DNA of 64,000 nt from Cristatella mucedo (Eukaryota > Bryozoa > Phylactolaemata > Cristatellidae), in NCBI GenBank assembly GCA_009760855.2, contig WPIO01000056.1, positions 1,972,501 to 2,036,500 on the forward strand, read 5' to 3'. The notes under the pieces are model-generated. The model was not told the DNA's origin, did not search any database, and saw only the letters and a program-made list of their open reading frames with translations. Positions within the stretch are counted from its first letter, which is position 1. The number at the start of each line of letters is the position of its first letter. The translations under genes were made by a program, and so were the position numbers. Positions 21,060 to 32,424 of this stretch are shown one piece after another.

Positions 21060-21693
21060 GTAAAACTGGAGATATTATGAATGGATCTTTAAATATGAAT
21101 CAAAACTTTAAAAAAATCTTGGAGATCCTGTTGACTCTACAGATGATATAAAGAGAAAGTATATAGATACAAACTTTGTTACAAAAGTATCTAGAGGAAC
21201 GACTGCTGATGGCGATATTGATATGAATAATCATAGGTTGATAGATCTTGCAAACCCTGTTAATGCAAGTGATGCTGCTACAAAAGATTATGCTGATACA
21301 AAATTACCAAAGAATGGTGGAACTGTTAATGGAGATTTAATTGTAACTGGAACATTAAATATTACTAACGCAGCAACACCATCCTCAGCAACTAATGTTG
21401 CAACTGTTGCATGTATGGATGCTAACTTTGTAAAATATAACAATGCAGTAATGAGTGGACCTTTGGATATGAATAATCATCCAATTATTATACTAAATGA
21501 ACCTGTAAATCCAAATGATGGAGTAAATCTTGGCTATCTAACAAAAGTAAAGGGAAATGTTACAATTGTAAATTTTAAAGGAACTATGGACGGGTCGCTA
21601 ACTACACAAATATATGGTAGAACACTTAATGGTAGATGGATTGCTAAAATTAGTAACATAAAATCCCTAGAGGTATTTTTATTCTTGGAGTAA
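21060..21693 (+). pseudogene. Polinton fibre-like protein, third copy
   Basis: Several repeats of the phage-fibre pattern are present: DLANPVNASDAATKDYAD, LPKNGGTVNGDLIVTG, LNEPVNPNDGVNLGYL, each with a preceding DMNNH-type turn. The main open stretch is 21223-21693. Sequence upstream to about 21060 has another repeat, so the copy is broken. Confidence 0.65.
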
Positions 21694-21854
21694 CATATGA
21701 AGTTTCTGGAATAACAAAAGTACGTATGCCTCCACCATCAACACTAACAGCGAAGGCTGATCAGTTGTATGGTAGCTCTATGTTAGAAGCTAGTAAAAAA
21801 TAGTTACTAATTCTACTTTTATATCTGGATCAAGCTTGTTAGATAAAGAAATAA

Positions 21855-22470
21855 ATGTTAAGTTTATATAGCAGTAGCATAATGCTTAGTAGAAAAAATT
21901 TACTGATGACTGGAACGCTTGATATGTCTAAAAATAGAATAGTAAATCTTGGAAGCAATATAGATCCATTAGAAGCTGTTGGAAAATCATTTGCTGATAA
22001 CAACTATATAAGAAAAGATTCGGATCAATTTAAATGAGGAAACATATCTGCAAACTCAAAAGAATATGTCAATGTACTAGCTCCGATAAAAGAAAATAAT
22101 GTTGCAACAAAAGAGTACACTGATACTAAGGCAGATTTAACAGTAAATGGTGATTTAACGGTAAATAACCTACATGTTAATAATGAAATAAATGTCGGGA
22201 AAAAATTATTTGATGCTTCGGAAGTATACTTAAAAAGTAAAGTCCACTTTGGATATATAACTAGTAATGGTTCTTTAACTTTCACTAAAGTAGAAAATGT
22301 GTCAATTTATAATGCGCTAATATATTCAGTGATAACTACTACTTGACTAGAGTATGTGATCTATCAAGAAAAAAAACTTCCTTACCCAAAGTTAACAATA
22401 AACATAAAGGATGTTTATGATATTATTATTGTTAGAAATCAAAGAACAATGATATTTCAAATAATTGATA
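21855..22470 (+). pseudogene. Polinton fibre-like protein, fourth copy (remnant)
   Basis: The stretch includes KNRIVNLGSNIDPLEAVGKS and, downstream, APIKENNVATKEYTDTKAD followed by TVNGDLTVNNLHVNNEI. It is the same fibre family as its neighbours in tandem orientation. It is broken. Confidence 0.55.
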
Positions 22471-22543
22471 TTAAATAAATTCCAGTATTATATGCTGCAG
22501 AAAAACAAGTAATTAAAGATCAATTATATTAGAAGATGTTAAT

Positions 22544-23023
22544 TTGACAAGATTAAACTATTCTGTTGTTGAAGTAAAATTCACGTTGCCAATTGAAAAT
22601 ATAGGTAAATTTATAGTTAGAAACTACAAGCACAAACTTTACTCTCCAAACTTCTTTGTTTCTAATCTTATTAATATTACTTGTTATGGCGTTGAAGATA
22701 ATTATATGATATTATTAAGTGACTATATCACACAGTTTGATATTGTTGATTATGGTGAAGTTAGTGTTATATTTATGACTATTAGTTTTCCTGTTTTAAA
22801 CTATAATAATCTTGTTACTCCCAGTGATTTAGATGTTATTGAAATTGATCTAGTTAGTGATATTATATACCAAACTCAAAATTTAATTGGATATACTCCT
22901 ATTACTATTACTACTGATACTACTACTAATACTACTGATACTACTGATACTACTGATACTATTCCTACTTTTCCTATTATGGTTACAGATGGAACGAATT
23001 ATTTTAGAATAGTAGATATTTAA
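22544..23023 (+). CDS. Polinton beta-rich protein with TTD repeats, unknown
   Basis: The 159-residue frame is rich in Ile, Val, Tyr and Asn with strand-like patterns. Near the C-terminus there is a run of Asp-Thr-Thr repeats (about residues 125-143) from a (ACTACTGAT)n-like tract, then a final PTFPIMVTDG segment. It lies just after the fibre-like cluster, so a virion-surface role is possible but not supported by a known family. Confidence 0.4.
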   Translation: MTRLNYSVVEVKFTLPIENIGKFIVRNYKHKLYSPNFFVSNLINITCYGVEDNYMILLSDYITQFDIVDYGEVSVIFMTISFPVLNYNNLVTPSDLDVIEIDLVSDIIYQTQNLIGYTPITITTDTTTNTTDTTDTTDTIPTFPIMVTDGTNYFRIVDI

Positions 23024-23214
23024 AATCTCCAATCTAAACTTTCTTTAATAAATTCTGTTTGTACACTACATTCTTTTCCTGCTAATTGTTTTTTTAACTC
23101 TATTTTTTTAGAGTATGCTTCTGATTTAAGACTATTTATTTTATCTATTTGTAAATCTTCAAGAAACTCTGAAAAGATTGATACATCTCTAACTTTTGTG
23201 AATATATATGTCAT
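23020..23214 (-). CDS. Polinton small protein, unknown
   Basis: This 64-residue charged, helical frame has one Cys pair-like site (GKECSVQ). It is convergent with the preceding gene and overlaps its stop. No family is recognised. Confidence 0.35.
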   Translation of the reverse strand: MTYIFTKVRDVSIFSEFLEDLQIDKINSLKSEAYSKKIELKKQLAGKECSVQTEFIKESLDWRF

Positions 23215-23535
23215 TTCTGATTCGGAATGATTAACTCTTGAAGCTTTTTATTCTAAAACTAATTTTATTGCTTCTAAAAGTTACTCCTAATATCTTTAAT
23301 TCTCCCCATTGGATATGAGCAAATCTTTATATTTATAAATTTTTATCCTTGTGCTTCTGTTATACAATCTTTACTTCTAGTTTCAACATTCATTTCTATA
23401 TGAATAAATTATTTACAGAGTAGTTATTGGAATTGTATTAGAAACTGGAGCAGCTGGGTCAACAACTAAAGCAGCTGGGTCAACAACTACAGCAGCAGCA
23501 AGAGCGGCAAGTGATGCCTTTTGTCTAGCATTAGT

Positions 23536-23955
23536 TCAATCAGAGATATCAGGTAGAATTTCATAGCCCTCATCCTTAACAATTCCAGAGATATCAGGTT
23601 TTATTCCTGAAACGCCTGAGATAACTGTTGAGAGTTTTGGCAGCAGACTAGCAATCCATGTTGTATATCCAGAGATTTCTCGAGGTGTATCAAGAAGAGT
23701 ACCAACTTTAGATTTAACTGTCGATTCAAGATCAGTTGTTATACTTGCCATTCCAGAAGCAATTATCTTTTGTGCTTCAATGTCACACTCATCAATATAA
23801 AACTTTTTGACGGAAGCATAAGTCATAATTGAGATATCTGAGTCGAGTGTCTGTTGATCGTATGCAGTCATTCTAGACTTTACATGGTAATCAACATATG
23901 CTTTCAGCAGAGTTGCGGATGTAGCAAGATTGGTATCAGTTACTTCTGTCGACAT
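23536..23955 (-). CDS. Polinton protein of unknown function, 139 residues
   Basis: The frame starts MSTEVTDTNLATSATLLKAY. The N-terminal half is helical. A hydrophobic patch (WIASLLPKLSTVISGVSGI) in the C-terminal third is followed by an IKPDISGIVKDEG segment and a second PDISD. No family is recognised. Confidence 0.4.
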   Translation of the reverse strand: MSTEVTDTNLATSATLLKAYVDYHVKSRMTAYDQQTLDSDISIMTYASVKKFYIDECDIEAQKIIASGMASITTDLESTVKSKVGTLLDTPREISGYTTWIASLLPKLSTVISGVSGIKPDISGIVKDEGYEILPDISD

Positions 23956-23985
23956 TTCCTATACTATTATAAAAAATACAAAATA

Positions 23986-24171
23986 CTAATTTTTTATTAA
24001 CTCTCTTGCTTTCATCTTAAGTTCTTCATACTTATCTTCATGGATACACATATCAAATATAATTTTAATAAGTTTATCATTTAATTTTAATCTTCTACCT
24101 TCACTAATATCTTGAATTGCATTAATAATCTTATAATTTGTTACTTCCATATATACTAGGAAGAACAACAT
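23986..24171 (-). CDS. Polinton small protein, unknown
   Basis: This 61-residue frame has a helical, charged C-terminus. It may start at the internal MEVTNYKIINAIQDI methionine. No family is recognised. Confidence 0.35.
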   Translation of the reverse strand: MLFFLVYMEVTNYKIINAIQDISEGRRLKLNDKLIKIIFDMCIHEDKYEELKMKARELIKN

Positions 24172-24179
24172 TTAATTCA

Positions 24180-24465
24180 AAATTAATTTATTAATTTGTA
24201 CACCCTGTTTTGTTTTTGGAGTCTTTGATTTCTTTTCTGCTTCTATCAACATTTCATTTATTTTACTTCTGCATTCCATTAGTTTATCACAGGTATCGAA
24301 AATCTCAACAAGAACAGCAGTATACGAGCTATCCAAATCTGGAATAAGTTTATCAAGTGAATGCTTGACAATTCACTGATCTACTCTCTTTAACTTTTGT
24401 AGACACATTTTAAGAGCCATATGTCTTGATTGCTCACAACAAAGAATTCTGGAAACATCCATTCT
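24180..24465 (-). pseudogene. Polinton small helical protein remnant, unknown
   Basis: Coding-like sequence has a DVSRILCCEQSRHMALK N-terminus and a C-terminal AEKKSKTPKTKQG basic patch. It is helical and broken. No family is recognised. Confidence 0.35.
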
Positions 24466-24474
24466 ATATAAATA

Positions 24475-24690
24475 TAAATTTTTTATAGTTCATCTTCTTC
24501 ATTTACGTAATTCTATTCTACCTCTTCCTCAAAATTAAATGCTTGTTCATAGCCTTCCTCAGGATTGTACTCTGAGTCATCACTTTCCTATTCTGAGTCT
24601 TCTGGATTGTAATCAGGATCATCACTGTCGGACTCCTCATATTCAGATTCAGATTCAACCTTTTCGTTTTCAATTTCGACTTTTTCCATT
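24475..24690 (-). pseudogene. Polinton very acidic protein remnant
   Basis: The sequence is dominated by Glu, Asp and Ser, with repeated DPDYNPE/DSEYNPE units. Small acidic proteins of this kind occur beside DNA-binding and core genes in several DNA viruses. Function unknown; broken. Confidence 0.4.
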
Positions 24691-24711
24691 TCTATAATAA
24701 AGAATTTTATT

Positions 24712-24882
24712 TTTTAATATAAATGTATTCCTGCCATCTCAAAAATTAACTCTTCTTCTGCTCTATCATACTCCATTTCTATTTGTAATTCATATAACTC
24801 TTTTTTTGTTTCTCGAATATCATGTTCTACTTTTACTTTTGGTTTAGGTTCAACAGTTTCTTCACTTTTTCGTTTGGGCATC
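24712..24882 (-). CDS. Polinton small protein, unknown
   Basis: This short frame of about 55 residues starts MPKRKSEETVEPKPK, a basic nuclear-localisation-like start. A helical acidic segment and a final EMAGIHLY follow. It is immediately downstream of the polymerase on the same strand. Confidence 0.4.
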
Positions 24883-27800
24883 TATATTTAATTCACCAAT
24901 ATCGCAAGTGTTACATCGTCCTGGATTTAGATTATTACTCAACGCATCAGCAATTCTATTGTGCCCATAAGCATAACCACAGATTCCACAGTCCAACCAA
25001 TATCGTTTTGAATCGAAAGCTGATAGTGCTATTTTCTCTAACTTATCAGTAAATAGCTCGTGTTTACTTTGTGATATCTTATACAACTTTCTAATCTGCT
25101 TTTCTTTAAATCCATCAATTGTTTTTGCGTTAAAGATTGATACACTATCTGTTAAACAATTAACAAACGTATCATGACCCATTGTTTTAGTTAAAACTGC
25201 TTTTGTAACTCCTTTTGCAGCTGCCTTTCTTTCTGCGTCAACGATGCTAACGGAATAACGTTTTGGTCTTAAAGCACATACTTCAGCAATTACTTTTCCT
25301 TCTGTTTCATCTTTAAATTTTCCAATTGTATCTTCAGCAAACCATTCGGGCATATTTTTCATATCATCATATAAATTAGGTGTTTCAATATCTATGATCA
25401 ATGAATCTGTGTCTGTATAGATTAACTTAACTTTTTCGTTATACTTTTGTTTTATTACATCACAATAAAACTTCTGCATATGTAATTTAGATAAGTCGAG
25501 AATTGCGCTTCCTGTAAACATTGGTTTATTTAACCTAGTCTTTTATTGATTCATTTGAAATATTGTTATTGTTATTCTAAAATCTCTAAAGTTTACCATT
25601 CTAGGATCACGTATTCTTTAATTAAACTTTGTATTTCCTATCTCATCAATAACATTAATCAAATAAGTTTTTACTCTTTTTTCAGCATCTTCACATGTTT
25701 TACCATAAAACGCATTCATTATCAATTTCCAAAGATTTCTCAAGAATTTTTTATTCGAATTTGCTGCCTTCATATCAGCACACATTTGGATGACCGGCTC
25801 CAACCACCTAGATTGCTTAAATTTATAAACCTTTTTTGCTGTAGCTATAATTCCATGTGTTAAACAAAACTTAAGATATCTAAAGTGGATTAAATAATCT
25901 TTTTTTAATGAAAAATCACACATCAGTTTTGGAACATTACAAGCACCTACTTTAAATTTATTTTGAAAATTAGAATACTCACTACAGTCAACGACTCTGT
26001 TAGACGCGCATAATGGATGTTCGTTGTGTAAAAAATGATAGTACTCTTTTGTTTTAGGATCGTATTCAATATCAACAACAAAGAAAGCTCCAACATCTGA
26101 CTCATCAGGTAGTGATAGTATTTTTCCTCTATCCCATCCATCAACTGAGCACTCTTCAATTTCCCCTTGTGGAAGAAGTTCCATCATTGCTGTTGGGTAT
26201 AAGCTAGTTGCGTCTTGATAAGTAATCCACCTTGTCGGTTTGCTAGAATCATATCCAGGCACCATAGGATTGTTTGCTTTAACTAATCTACTATTAACTT
26301 GACAAATGCCTCCGCGAATTGATTTTTTAAATGTGTCATATATCTCTCTGTTTGTTAATAACTCAATTTTTACTCCAGAATACCAAAACACAGCGCTCGA
26401 TGAACAATTTGGTGTTGTAACGAAGTTTGCAGGATCTAATTTTAGTTTAGATATCAATTCTTTTCTAAAACTTTCAAAACAATCTGCTAATAGCAATACA
26501 TCAGTTATTAAATATAAATCATGGTAATCAATGAGTGATTTGCATTCAAATTCTTTTCAAACATCATTTGCTTTTTTTAAATCATCATCTGATATTCCTT
26601 TCATATAGACATTAAAGTAAAAAGATTCCTTACTCGGTAAAGCATCAGAATTAAATTTCTCCCAAGAATCCATAGACTCATAAGGATATTCTCCTTTAAC
26701 AGCAAGAAGATTAAGATTTTTTTCTTTATACTTTTCGCTTATAACTTTATTTGCCATTGGAAAGCAATCAATCGTTTTTCCCATCGTTGAAGCAATAGAA
26801 TCTAATGACCCAATCATAAATTGCATGCTATCTTTAAAAACCAAATCGCCAACTTTGAGCATCATGTATTTTTCTAAATTATTTGCTATTGGTTCTGCTT
26901 CAACACTAAAATTCTCTAATGCCTTAACAATGATATGTGAATCGTACCCCCTAAAATTGTGAAATAAAACAGGTAACTTCCATTTTCTAAAGTCAATGCT
27001 TGCTTTAAAATTACATGAATGGTGTGCAGCACCTCTATATTTATTTGTTAAATGGCAATGGTCAAATATTTTTCTTAACTCATTATTTTTTTTATTAAAA
27101 GGACCTTTACACATCCAACAGAAAATAGCATCGTCATGTGCTTTCATTTCATCATCAGTTAAATCTATCATCATGCTATCTAAATTTTTCTCAACTAGTC
27201 TAGTTTTATAAAAATCTTATACAGCAAATAATCTTTTTAAGAAAGCATTCACACAATCAGGGCCAACTTTTAAAAACCTATCAACAACTTCATCATTCCA
27301 GTCAACTAAAACATATGCGGCAGAGCAGGGTGTATGTGTTGAAAAATGGTCTTTACGTTCTCCTTTTTGCACTAAACATTCAAAGTCTGCATAACAAACA
27401 TAAGGACATACGTTTAGATGCTTGAATGAATCAAATGATATAAATTTATTATGCTCATCTGGCATTACATATATTGTAGTCCCCGAGTTTATACTATCAC
27501 ATATTTCTAGGTGCTCGTCTACCTGGGTCTTATCAAAAAATCTATTTAAACATCGATGACAGTAATATTGTTTTCCTTCTGAGCTAGATGGTCTGCATAA
27601 GGCGTAAAAATTGTTAATCAAAATATAATGTTCTATATCACCACTTGTTATAAGCAACAGATTAATATGTCTATTTGGAATCTCATCAGCTTTCTTACTC
27701 TTAAAGGAGAAACTCTTGATTCTTTCTATCCACATGAGTAAACATTTATTCTAACATTCCTAGCTTTCTCTAGTTTATTTGTGTCTTTAACTTTCATAGG

Positions 27801-28623
27801 CCACTCGATATCACTAATCAAACTTGAATTTTGTTCACTTAGTATTTTTTTAAGTCATCTATCTTCCATTTATTTCTTTCTGCTGGATTTAACGCTATTA
27901 ACACACACCATAGTGCGCAAAACTCATCATCATAGTTTTTATGTTAGTAACACACTTTTTCTTAGCGAGATAATCAGGGGTTTCAACATATGAACCACCA
28001 CCACCAATTGGGATATATTTAGATATAACAACTGAAAATGAATGAAAACCAATGAATAGCCAACCAGAACCAACACCTCTCTCAACTAGTAGCTCAGAAT
28101 TTACACCAAGTGCAAGCATTATTTTGTCATAAATTTCATCTGCTGATTTGCTGTCCATAGTTAAAATTGATTTAGATTGAAATCCTCTTCTCTCAGTTTC
28201 ACCAGTATCAAACGTTTTCATATCAAATGATACTCTAAAATGAACTCTAATAAAAGAACATATTTTTCTAACTCTATTAAGAAATACTTTTGTTTGACAC
28301 CTAAGTGATTCTCTTAAAGTCTCTAAGTCTCCAAACCATTTTTTATTATTCTATGTAAAAGTTAAAGTATTTCCTCCAGCAGTTACAATTTGATTAGTAA
28401 AGCCAACTTTTTTAAATCTTCCAGTTTTACCAACATACTTAATTGAAGTAATATCAAAGTCAATATTCATCAATCTTCTCGCTTCATTTGAAGAAATTAT
28501 TTTTTCTCTTCTAATTCTTTTATCTTTACGATCATATTTAGTTTTTGGTAAATCAAAATCTACGTTCATTAATCTCCTTGTCTCAGACGCATAAGAGTTT
28601 CTTTGTCTAATTGGAAAAACCAT
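24862..28623 (-). pseudogene. Polinton protein-primed DNA polymerase B remnant
   Basis: Recognised blocks, in order: an N-terminal region with SGWLFIGFHSF and KKKCVTNIK (terminal-protein-side block of Polinton PolB), exonuclease motif I in CYADFECL, an endonuclease-VII-like knuckle DHCHLTNKYRGAAHHSCN, exonuclease motif II in FHNFRGYDSHI, polymerase motif A in DATSLYPTAMM, motif B in KLIMNAFYGKT and motif C in YTDTDSLIID. A Cys-rich tail (CGICGYAYGHN, CNTCD) closes it. The family copies linear element DNA from a protein primer. The gene is broken in several places. Confidence 0.93.
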
Positions 28624-28688
28624 CTTGCTATATAAAGTAATAATATTTTGTTTAAATAAAAATAAAATTGCAGCACATTGTTTTTACT

Positions 28689-28950
28689 AGAATATACAAA
28701 TATTTGAAAACAGATATCCTAGTCTTACAATACTTTAACGAGTTCGAGTGCTAACGAGAGCTCGTTGTGATTATGTGTTTTTGCACTATACGATGTTTTT
28801 ATTTTTGAAACGAGCGCTTTTTTCATTTTACAACGTTTTTAGTTTTGAAACGAGTTTGAGTGTTAACGAAAAAATTAAAAATGTTGTAAAGGGTAAAAAG
28901 ATGCGAGTTGATAAAATAAAAATGTCGTATAGGGTAAAAACACAGCATCA
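28689..28950 (-). repeat. Polinton right terminal inverted repeat
   Basis: It is the inverted partner of 5258-5527. Again the outer part (about 28768-28950) is an imperfect palindrome. The copies are roughly 95% alike by eye, with one short length difference. Confidence 0.9.
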
Positions 28951-28955
28951 ATCCT
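28951..28955. repeat. 5-bp target-site duplication (right), ATCCT
   Basis: It matches 5253-5257 and lies directly outside the right terminal repeat. Confidence 0.7.
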
Positions 28956-29074
28956 GGCAACTTTCCCGGACCTTCTGTCGCGCGGGGGGGGGGGGTTGGC
29001 GCTCTCGCTCTGGTGCCGAGCCATCATCGCGGGCCCCCCGATAGTGGTGCAGCGAGAAATTAGCGCTTCAAAAA

Positions 29075-29145
29075 TTTGCTGCCATCGGGATTCGAGCCCG
29101 AAACTTCCTGTCAAGCATTCATGACCGTAGCCACTTGGCCACGTG
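29075..29145 (-). repeat. tRNA-like head of a SINE
   Basis: On the minus strand there is an A-box-like TGGCCAAGTGG and a B-box-like GGGCTCGAATCCC at tRNA-like spacing. No acceptor stem can be paired, so it is read as a SINE or tRNA relic and not a tRNA gene. Confidence 0.4.
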
Positions 29146-29231
29146 GGGGTGGGGGCGTTAGAGAACGGCGAGAGCGCAGGTGAAACGGCGACACGCTAAA
29201 TTAGCCAGATAGTGACTGATATTCATTGTAA

Positions 29232-29335
29232 TAAAATAAATAAAACTATAATTCATTTTTATAGCGTCGTCTGAGAACCTAATCTCTCTATTCAGGCGCT
29301 TCACGTGTGCCTCGGTGCTCGACGCCACGTCGGGG
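29232..29335 (-). repeat. SINE family B, partial
   Basis: Reverse copy of the L2-type tail (TTTTTATAGCG, CTGAGAACCTAATCTCT, TTCAGGCGCTTCAC) with a degraded head. Confidence 0.55.
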
Positions 29336-29698
29336 CGACCACCTTAATCAATGGGTCTCGCGGTTCCTCAGTTATGACTGCGCTTGGAATCGACTGTGCG
29401 GTAATCTACGACAGCACAGAGCCCCCCTCTTCCCTAATAGGCAGGGTGCTCGAGTGTCCGGGAAGTCGAGCAGACTTGCGCTGCTCTATGCGGCCACCGA
29501 ACCGAAAGAGAGCTGTTGTACGCCATGGCTGCTACGCCATGGCGTCCCTGTACGCCATGGCTGATGCTGGACCCATGTAACTCTCGAATAGACTCCTCTG
29601 TCCGATGGACTCCTTATATTCAGGAATGAGCGCACTTCCTTCGTACTCGGCCCTGCTCTGCTGCCGGCTTACTGCCGCATGTATTGATGCCATGCCTA
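29336..29698. other. host intergenic DNA, nothing recognised
   Basis: It holds overlapping short frames and a small GCCATGGC(T/G) direct repeat near 29522-29565. No gene family is seen. Confidence 0.4.
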
Positions 29699-30725
29699 AA
29701 TAATAATAATAATAATAATAATGCACTTGACAAAACGCCCTCAGAGAACTCAATCTCTTCTAGGCGCTTTACATTTGCTGCAAAGGGAAGTGCAATTGAA
29801 TGGTGAGTAATATCATGCTTGATAAACAACATGAATAACATGGTTAGGGGTGACATGCGCAGGGTCAGCATGCAAATGTGGTTAGTGGCAGCATGCACAG
29901 TGTCAGCACGCACAAGCACATCAAGGACGAATCACAGGGACCCACTAAATGCTGCCCTAAATAGGTGTGTTTTTAAGTTCTTTTTAAATGTGGTCAAGTC
30001 AGGGGATACTCTGACGCAAGTCGGGAGTGAGTTCCAGGCTCTGAGAGCATACGAGCTAAACGCACGGTCTCCAAAGGATTCGAGGTTTGTACGAGGTATT
30101 GGTAAACTGTTGGATTCCGAAAAGCGGGTGGTATGATGGTGGTGGAGTAGGTCTGAGAGATAAAGCTGGAGCCAAAGAATGAAGTGACCTAAAAGTGAGC
30201 GACAAAACCTTGAAGTCGATCCGTTGCTTGACTGGTAGCCAGTGCAGTCGGCAGACAAGCCTAGCTGCGGAGTTTTGTATCAGCTGTAATCGCCTGATGG
30301 CACATGCCGGTAGGTCAGTAAGCAGTGAGTTACAGAAGTCGAGACGGGATGTCACGAATGCATGGACCAACTTAGACGTGGTATCCTTATCTAAACAAGC
30401 CCGAATTTTAGCAATGTTATGTAGCTGAAAGTAGGCAGATTTGACTGTGGAGCTGATGTGGTCGTCTAACGAGAGGTCACTTTGGAACATGACACCTAGA
30501 TTTCGAGCTGATTCGACAGGAGATATTCTGGCAGAGCCAATTATGAGCATCAGCCTTTCCAATTTCTGAATCACACTGGTTTTGCCCATAACTAGTAAGT
30601 TAGTTTTATCATAGTTTAGTTTTAGAAAATTTGCTGCCATCCATGTGCGTATGTCATTAATACATGCAGCGAGTGAGTTGAGAGAACTCGAATTCAAGTC
30701 CGTAGCCTTGACACAACATTCAGTG
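29699..30725 (-). mobile_element. L2/CR1-type LINE, best-preserved 3' portion
   Basis: Coming in from the right, an ORF2 C-terminal part of about 210 residues is open: FLKLNYDKTNLLVM, SARNLGVMFQSDLSLDDH, SRLDFCNSLLTDLP, RLQLIQNSAARLVC, RLHWLPVKQRIDFKVL. This is the RT thumb/C-terminal domain of the L2/CR1 group. A further frame carries the FGDRAFSSYALRAWNSLPT end. The 3' end has the GAGATTGAGTTCTCTGAGGGCG block and ends in seven AAT units at 29700. It is 5'-truncated, as is usual, and no longer active. Confidence 0.9.
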
Positions 30726-31104
30726 CATCGCCGGTATTCATCGTGCGTCAGCTGGGACTAGCGCTAGTACGAGCACAGTGTCTGCGGCCTCGTGCTTTCC
30801 AGACGAGGAGGCTGCTGCACTCCGTTTATAAAAGTGGTACTAAGTGCACTGAGCTGCGGCCCTCACTTCCGGTCCGCGAACAGATGCACTCCCGCACAGA
30901 CACTGTCACACAACAGCGAGCCGGCGCCGGTTTTTGCTGCTGATAGATGCGAATCGGCAGCAATTCCAGACAGAAACGCTAAGCTCGGGACCAGATTAGA
31001 TAGATTCGCCTCAGACCGCTGAAGTATCGGCGAGTGAATCGGGCGAGCTGGAGGTGAAAGGTTAACGTGCCTTACTGCATTGGATATGGATATTTTGGAT
31101 ATTG
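30726..31104. other. host intergenic DNA, nothing recognised
   Basis: No gene or repeat family was recognised. Short frames overlap on both strands. Confidence 0.4.
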
Positions 31105-31275
31105 AGTCTGACATCTCCCCGGGCCTCAGCTTAGGGGTAAGATTCTCGAACTTAACAAATCAGCGCCCGGGATCGAGCCTTACACCAGGCAGTTCTGTGT
31201 TACCCGCTGCAAGCTGGTGTGATGGCTGCCAACGCTCGTCTGCCGCCATTTAAATGAGGCTGTTGAATAGGCCGA
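31105..31275 (+). repeat. SINE family A, divergent
   Basis: Recognised from the AAGCTGGTGTGATGGCTGCC, CTCGTCTGCCGCCATTTAAA and GGCTGTTGAAT blocks. The head is degraded. Confidence 0.5.
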
Positions 31276-32077
31276 CCTTTACTTTACTTTTCCAATGCAC
31301 ACTGGAACAGGTTTCACTATAGTTACTTGTGAAATCTTTCCCAGTAAAATAATGCAGATCATTTAAAGCGTTCTACATCGCAAAGAATAAACAAGTATCG
31401 GCAGTCTCACACTAATGCCATTCAAAGTAATGGTTGGAGATCTGTACGCGTACTATGCTCATTCAATCCATGACGGCTCGGTGCTTGCACCTGCCTGTAG
31501 ATTGCAAGATTTACGTCGAGCCAGAGATCCTATTTATTTATGGAACGCTAGCCACTTCGTATAAAAAACTACTTACTGAAGCAGCAATGTGGAGTAGCAC
31601 ATCCAGAATTGCATTTGCCAATTCTTAGTCGCTAGCTCACTGGCCGCTCACCAAGGTGAACAGGACCGTGTGGGGGAGGGCGGGGGGGGGGGAAGAAGGG
31701 GCACGCAGTGTGGGAGGGACGAGCACCCGATACCTTGCATTCTTGCTTTGTGCTCGATCACGTATTCATGCACGAGCAAGCAAGAATGCTCGCTGCACAC
31801 GCGTTGAGATCCAGTTCCTTAGGCGGGGCTGGCACAGTCATCAGCAGAGCATTGCACACTGCGTTAGTAGCCGTCCTGCGCAGGCCGGCTGCCCTGCCTG
31901 ATACTCAGAGAAGCTGCGAAAACAGCTGGGGCCTCAAAGATCTGTAGGAAAGCTCACGAGGCGAGAATGGTAAATCTTACAACCGATTCACCAAGCAAAG
32001 CATTTGGATGGCCGCCGGCCAAACTCTAAAGACCACACGTCCCTACCTATAAGCGGTGGCGTTTGAGAAAATATATT
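31276..32077. other. host intergenic DNA, nothing recognised
   Basis: It contains a run of G near 31680-31691. No gene family is recognised. Confidence 0.4.
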
Positions 32078-32190
32078 ATATTATTATATGTATTATATAT
32101 ATATATATTATCATATATTATTATTAATATATATTATTAAAATATTAATCCTATTATTATTATTATTGTTATATATATATTATAACAGGT
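32078..32190. repeat. AT-rich low-complexity tract
   Basis: It is a mix of TATA and ATT units of about 110 bp, without C except at one or two places. Confidence 0.8.
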
Positions 32191-32424
32191 AGCGACGGGG
32201 AAAGAAGCCAAAGCGACAAACAGCAGCTCGCAGGTCTCGATGGTCGCTAGTAGTGGCTACGTAAGGCTTAAAAAAAAAGGATCGGAGGGTTTGGTCTGTC
32301 AACCGTCATGGCGACAATGCTGCTGTCCGAAGTAGTAGCTATGCAAGGCTTTAAATGCGCCTTCTCCGTTCTGTTCGACCTCCGGTCTGCAATAAAAACA
32401 ACAAAATAATGGTTAGCTTCTCTA

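Larger units (their letters stand above)
5258..28950. mobile_element. Polinton/Maverick-type element (adintovirus-like), fossil
   Basis: This 23.7-kb, strongly AT-rich block is bounded by inverted repeats of about 265 bp and a short target duplication. Recognised parts are protein-primed DNA polymerase B, integrase, packaging ATPase, adenain-like protease, major capsid, penton-like, PLA2-like, YqaJ-type exonuclease, HNH-AP2 endonuclease and fibre-like proteins. Without the nested insertion at 18439-20334 it is about 21.8 kb, at the large end for Polintons. By eye the two end repeats differ at roughly ten positions plus a short length difference. Several core genes are broken (on the order of a dozen or more breaks in all), so it is inactive and moderately old. 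Many accessory frames remain open. Confidence 0.95.

Noticed and set aside
22910-22970. Short ACT/GAT tandem repeats, considered as a CRISPR-like array
   Set aside because: Units are 9 bp with no spacers; this is a coding microsatellite. No CRISPR array is present anywhere in the window.
29075-29145. Possible tRNA gene (A and B boxes)
   Set aside because: No acceptor stem pairing and no standard anticodon arm could be made; more like a SINE head.
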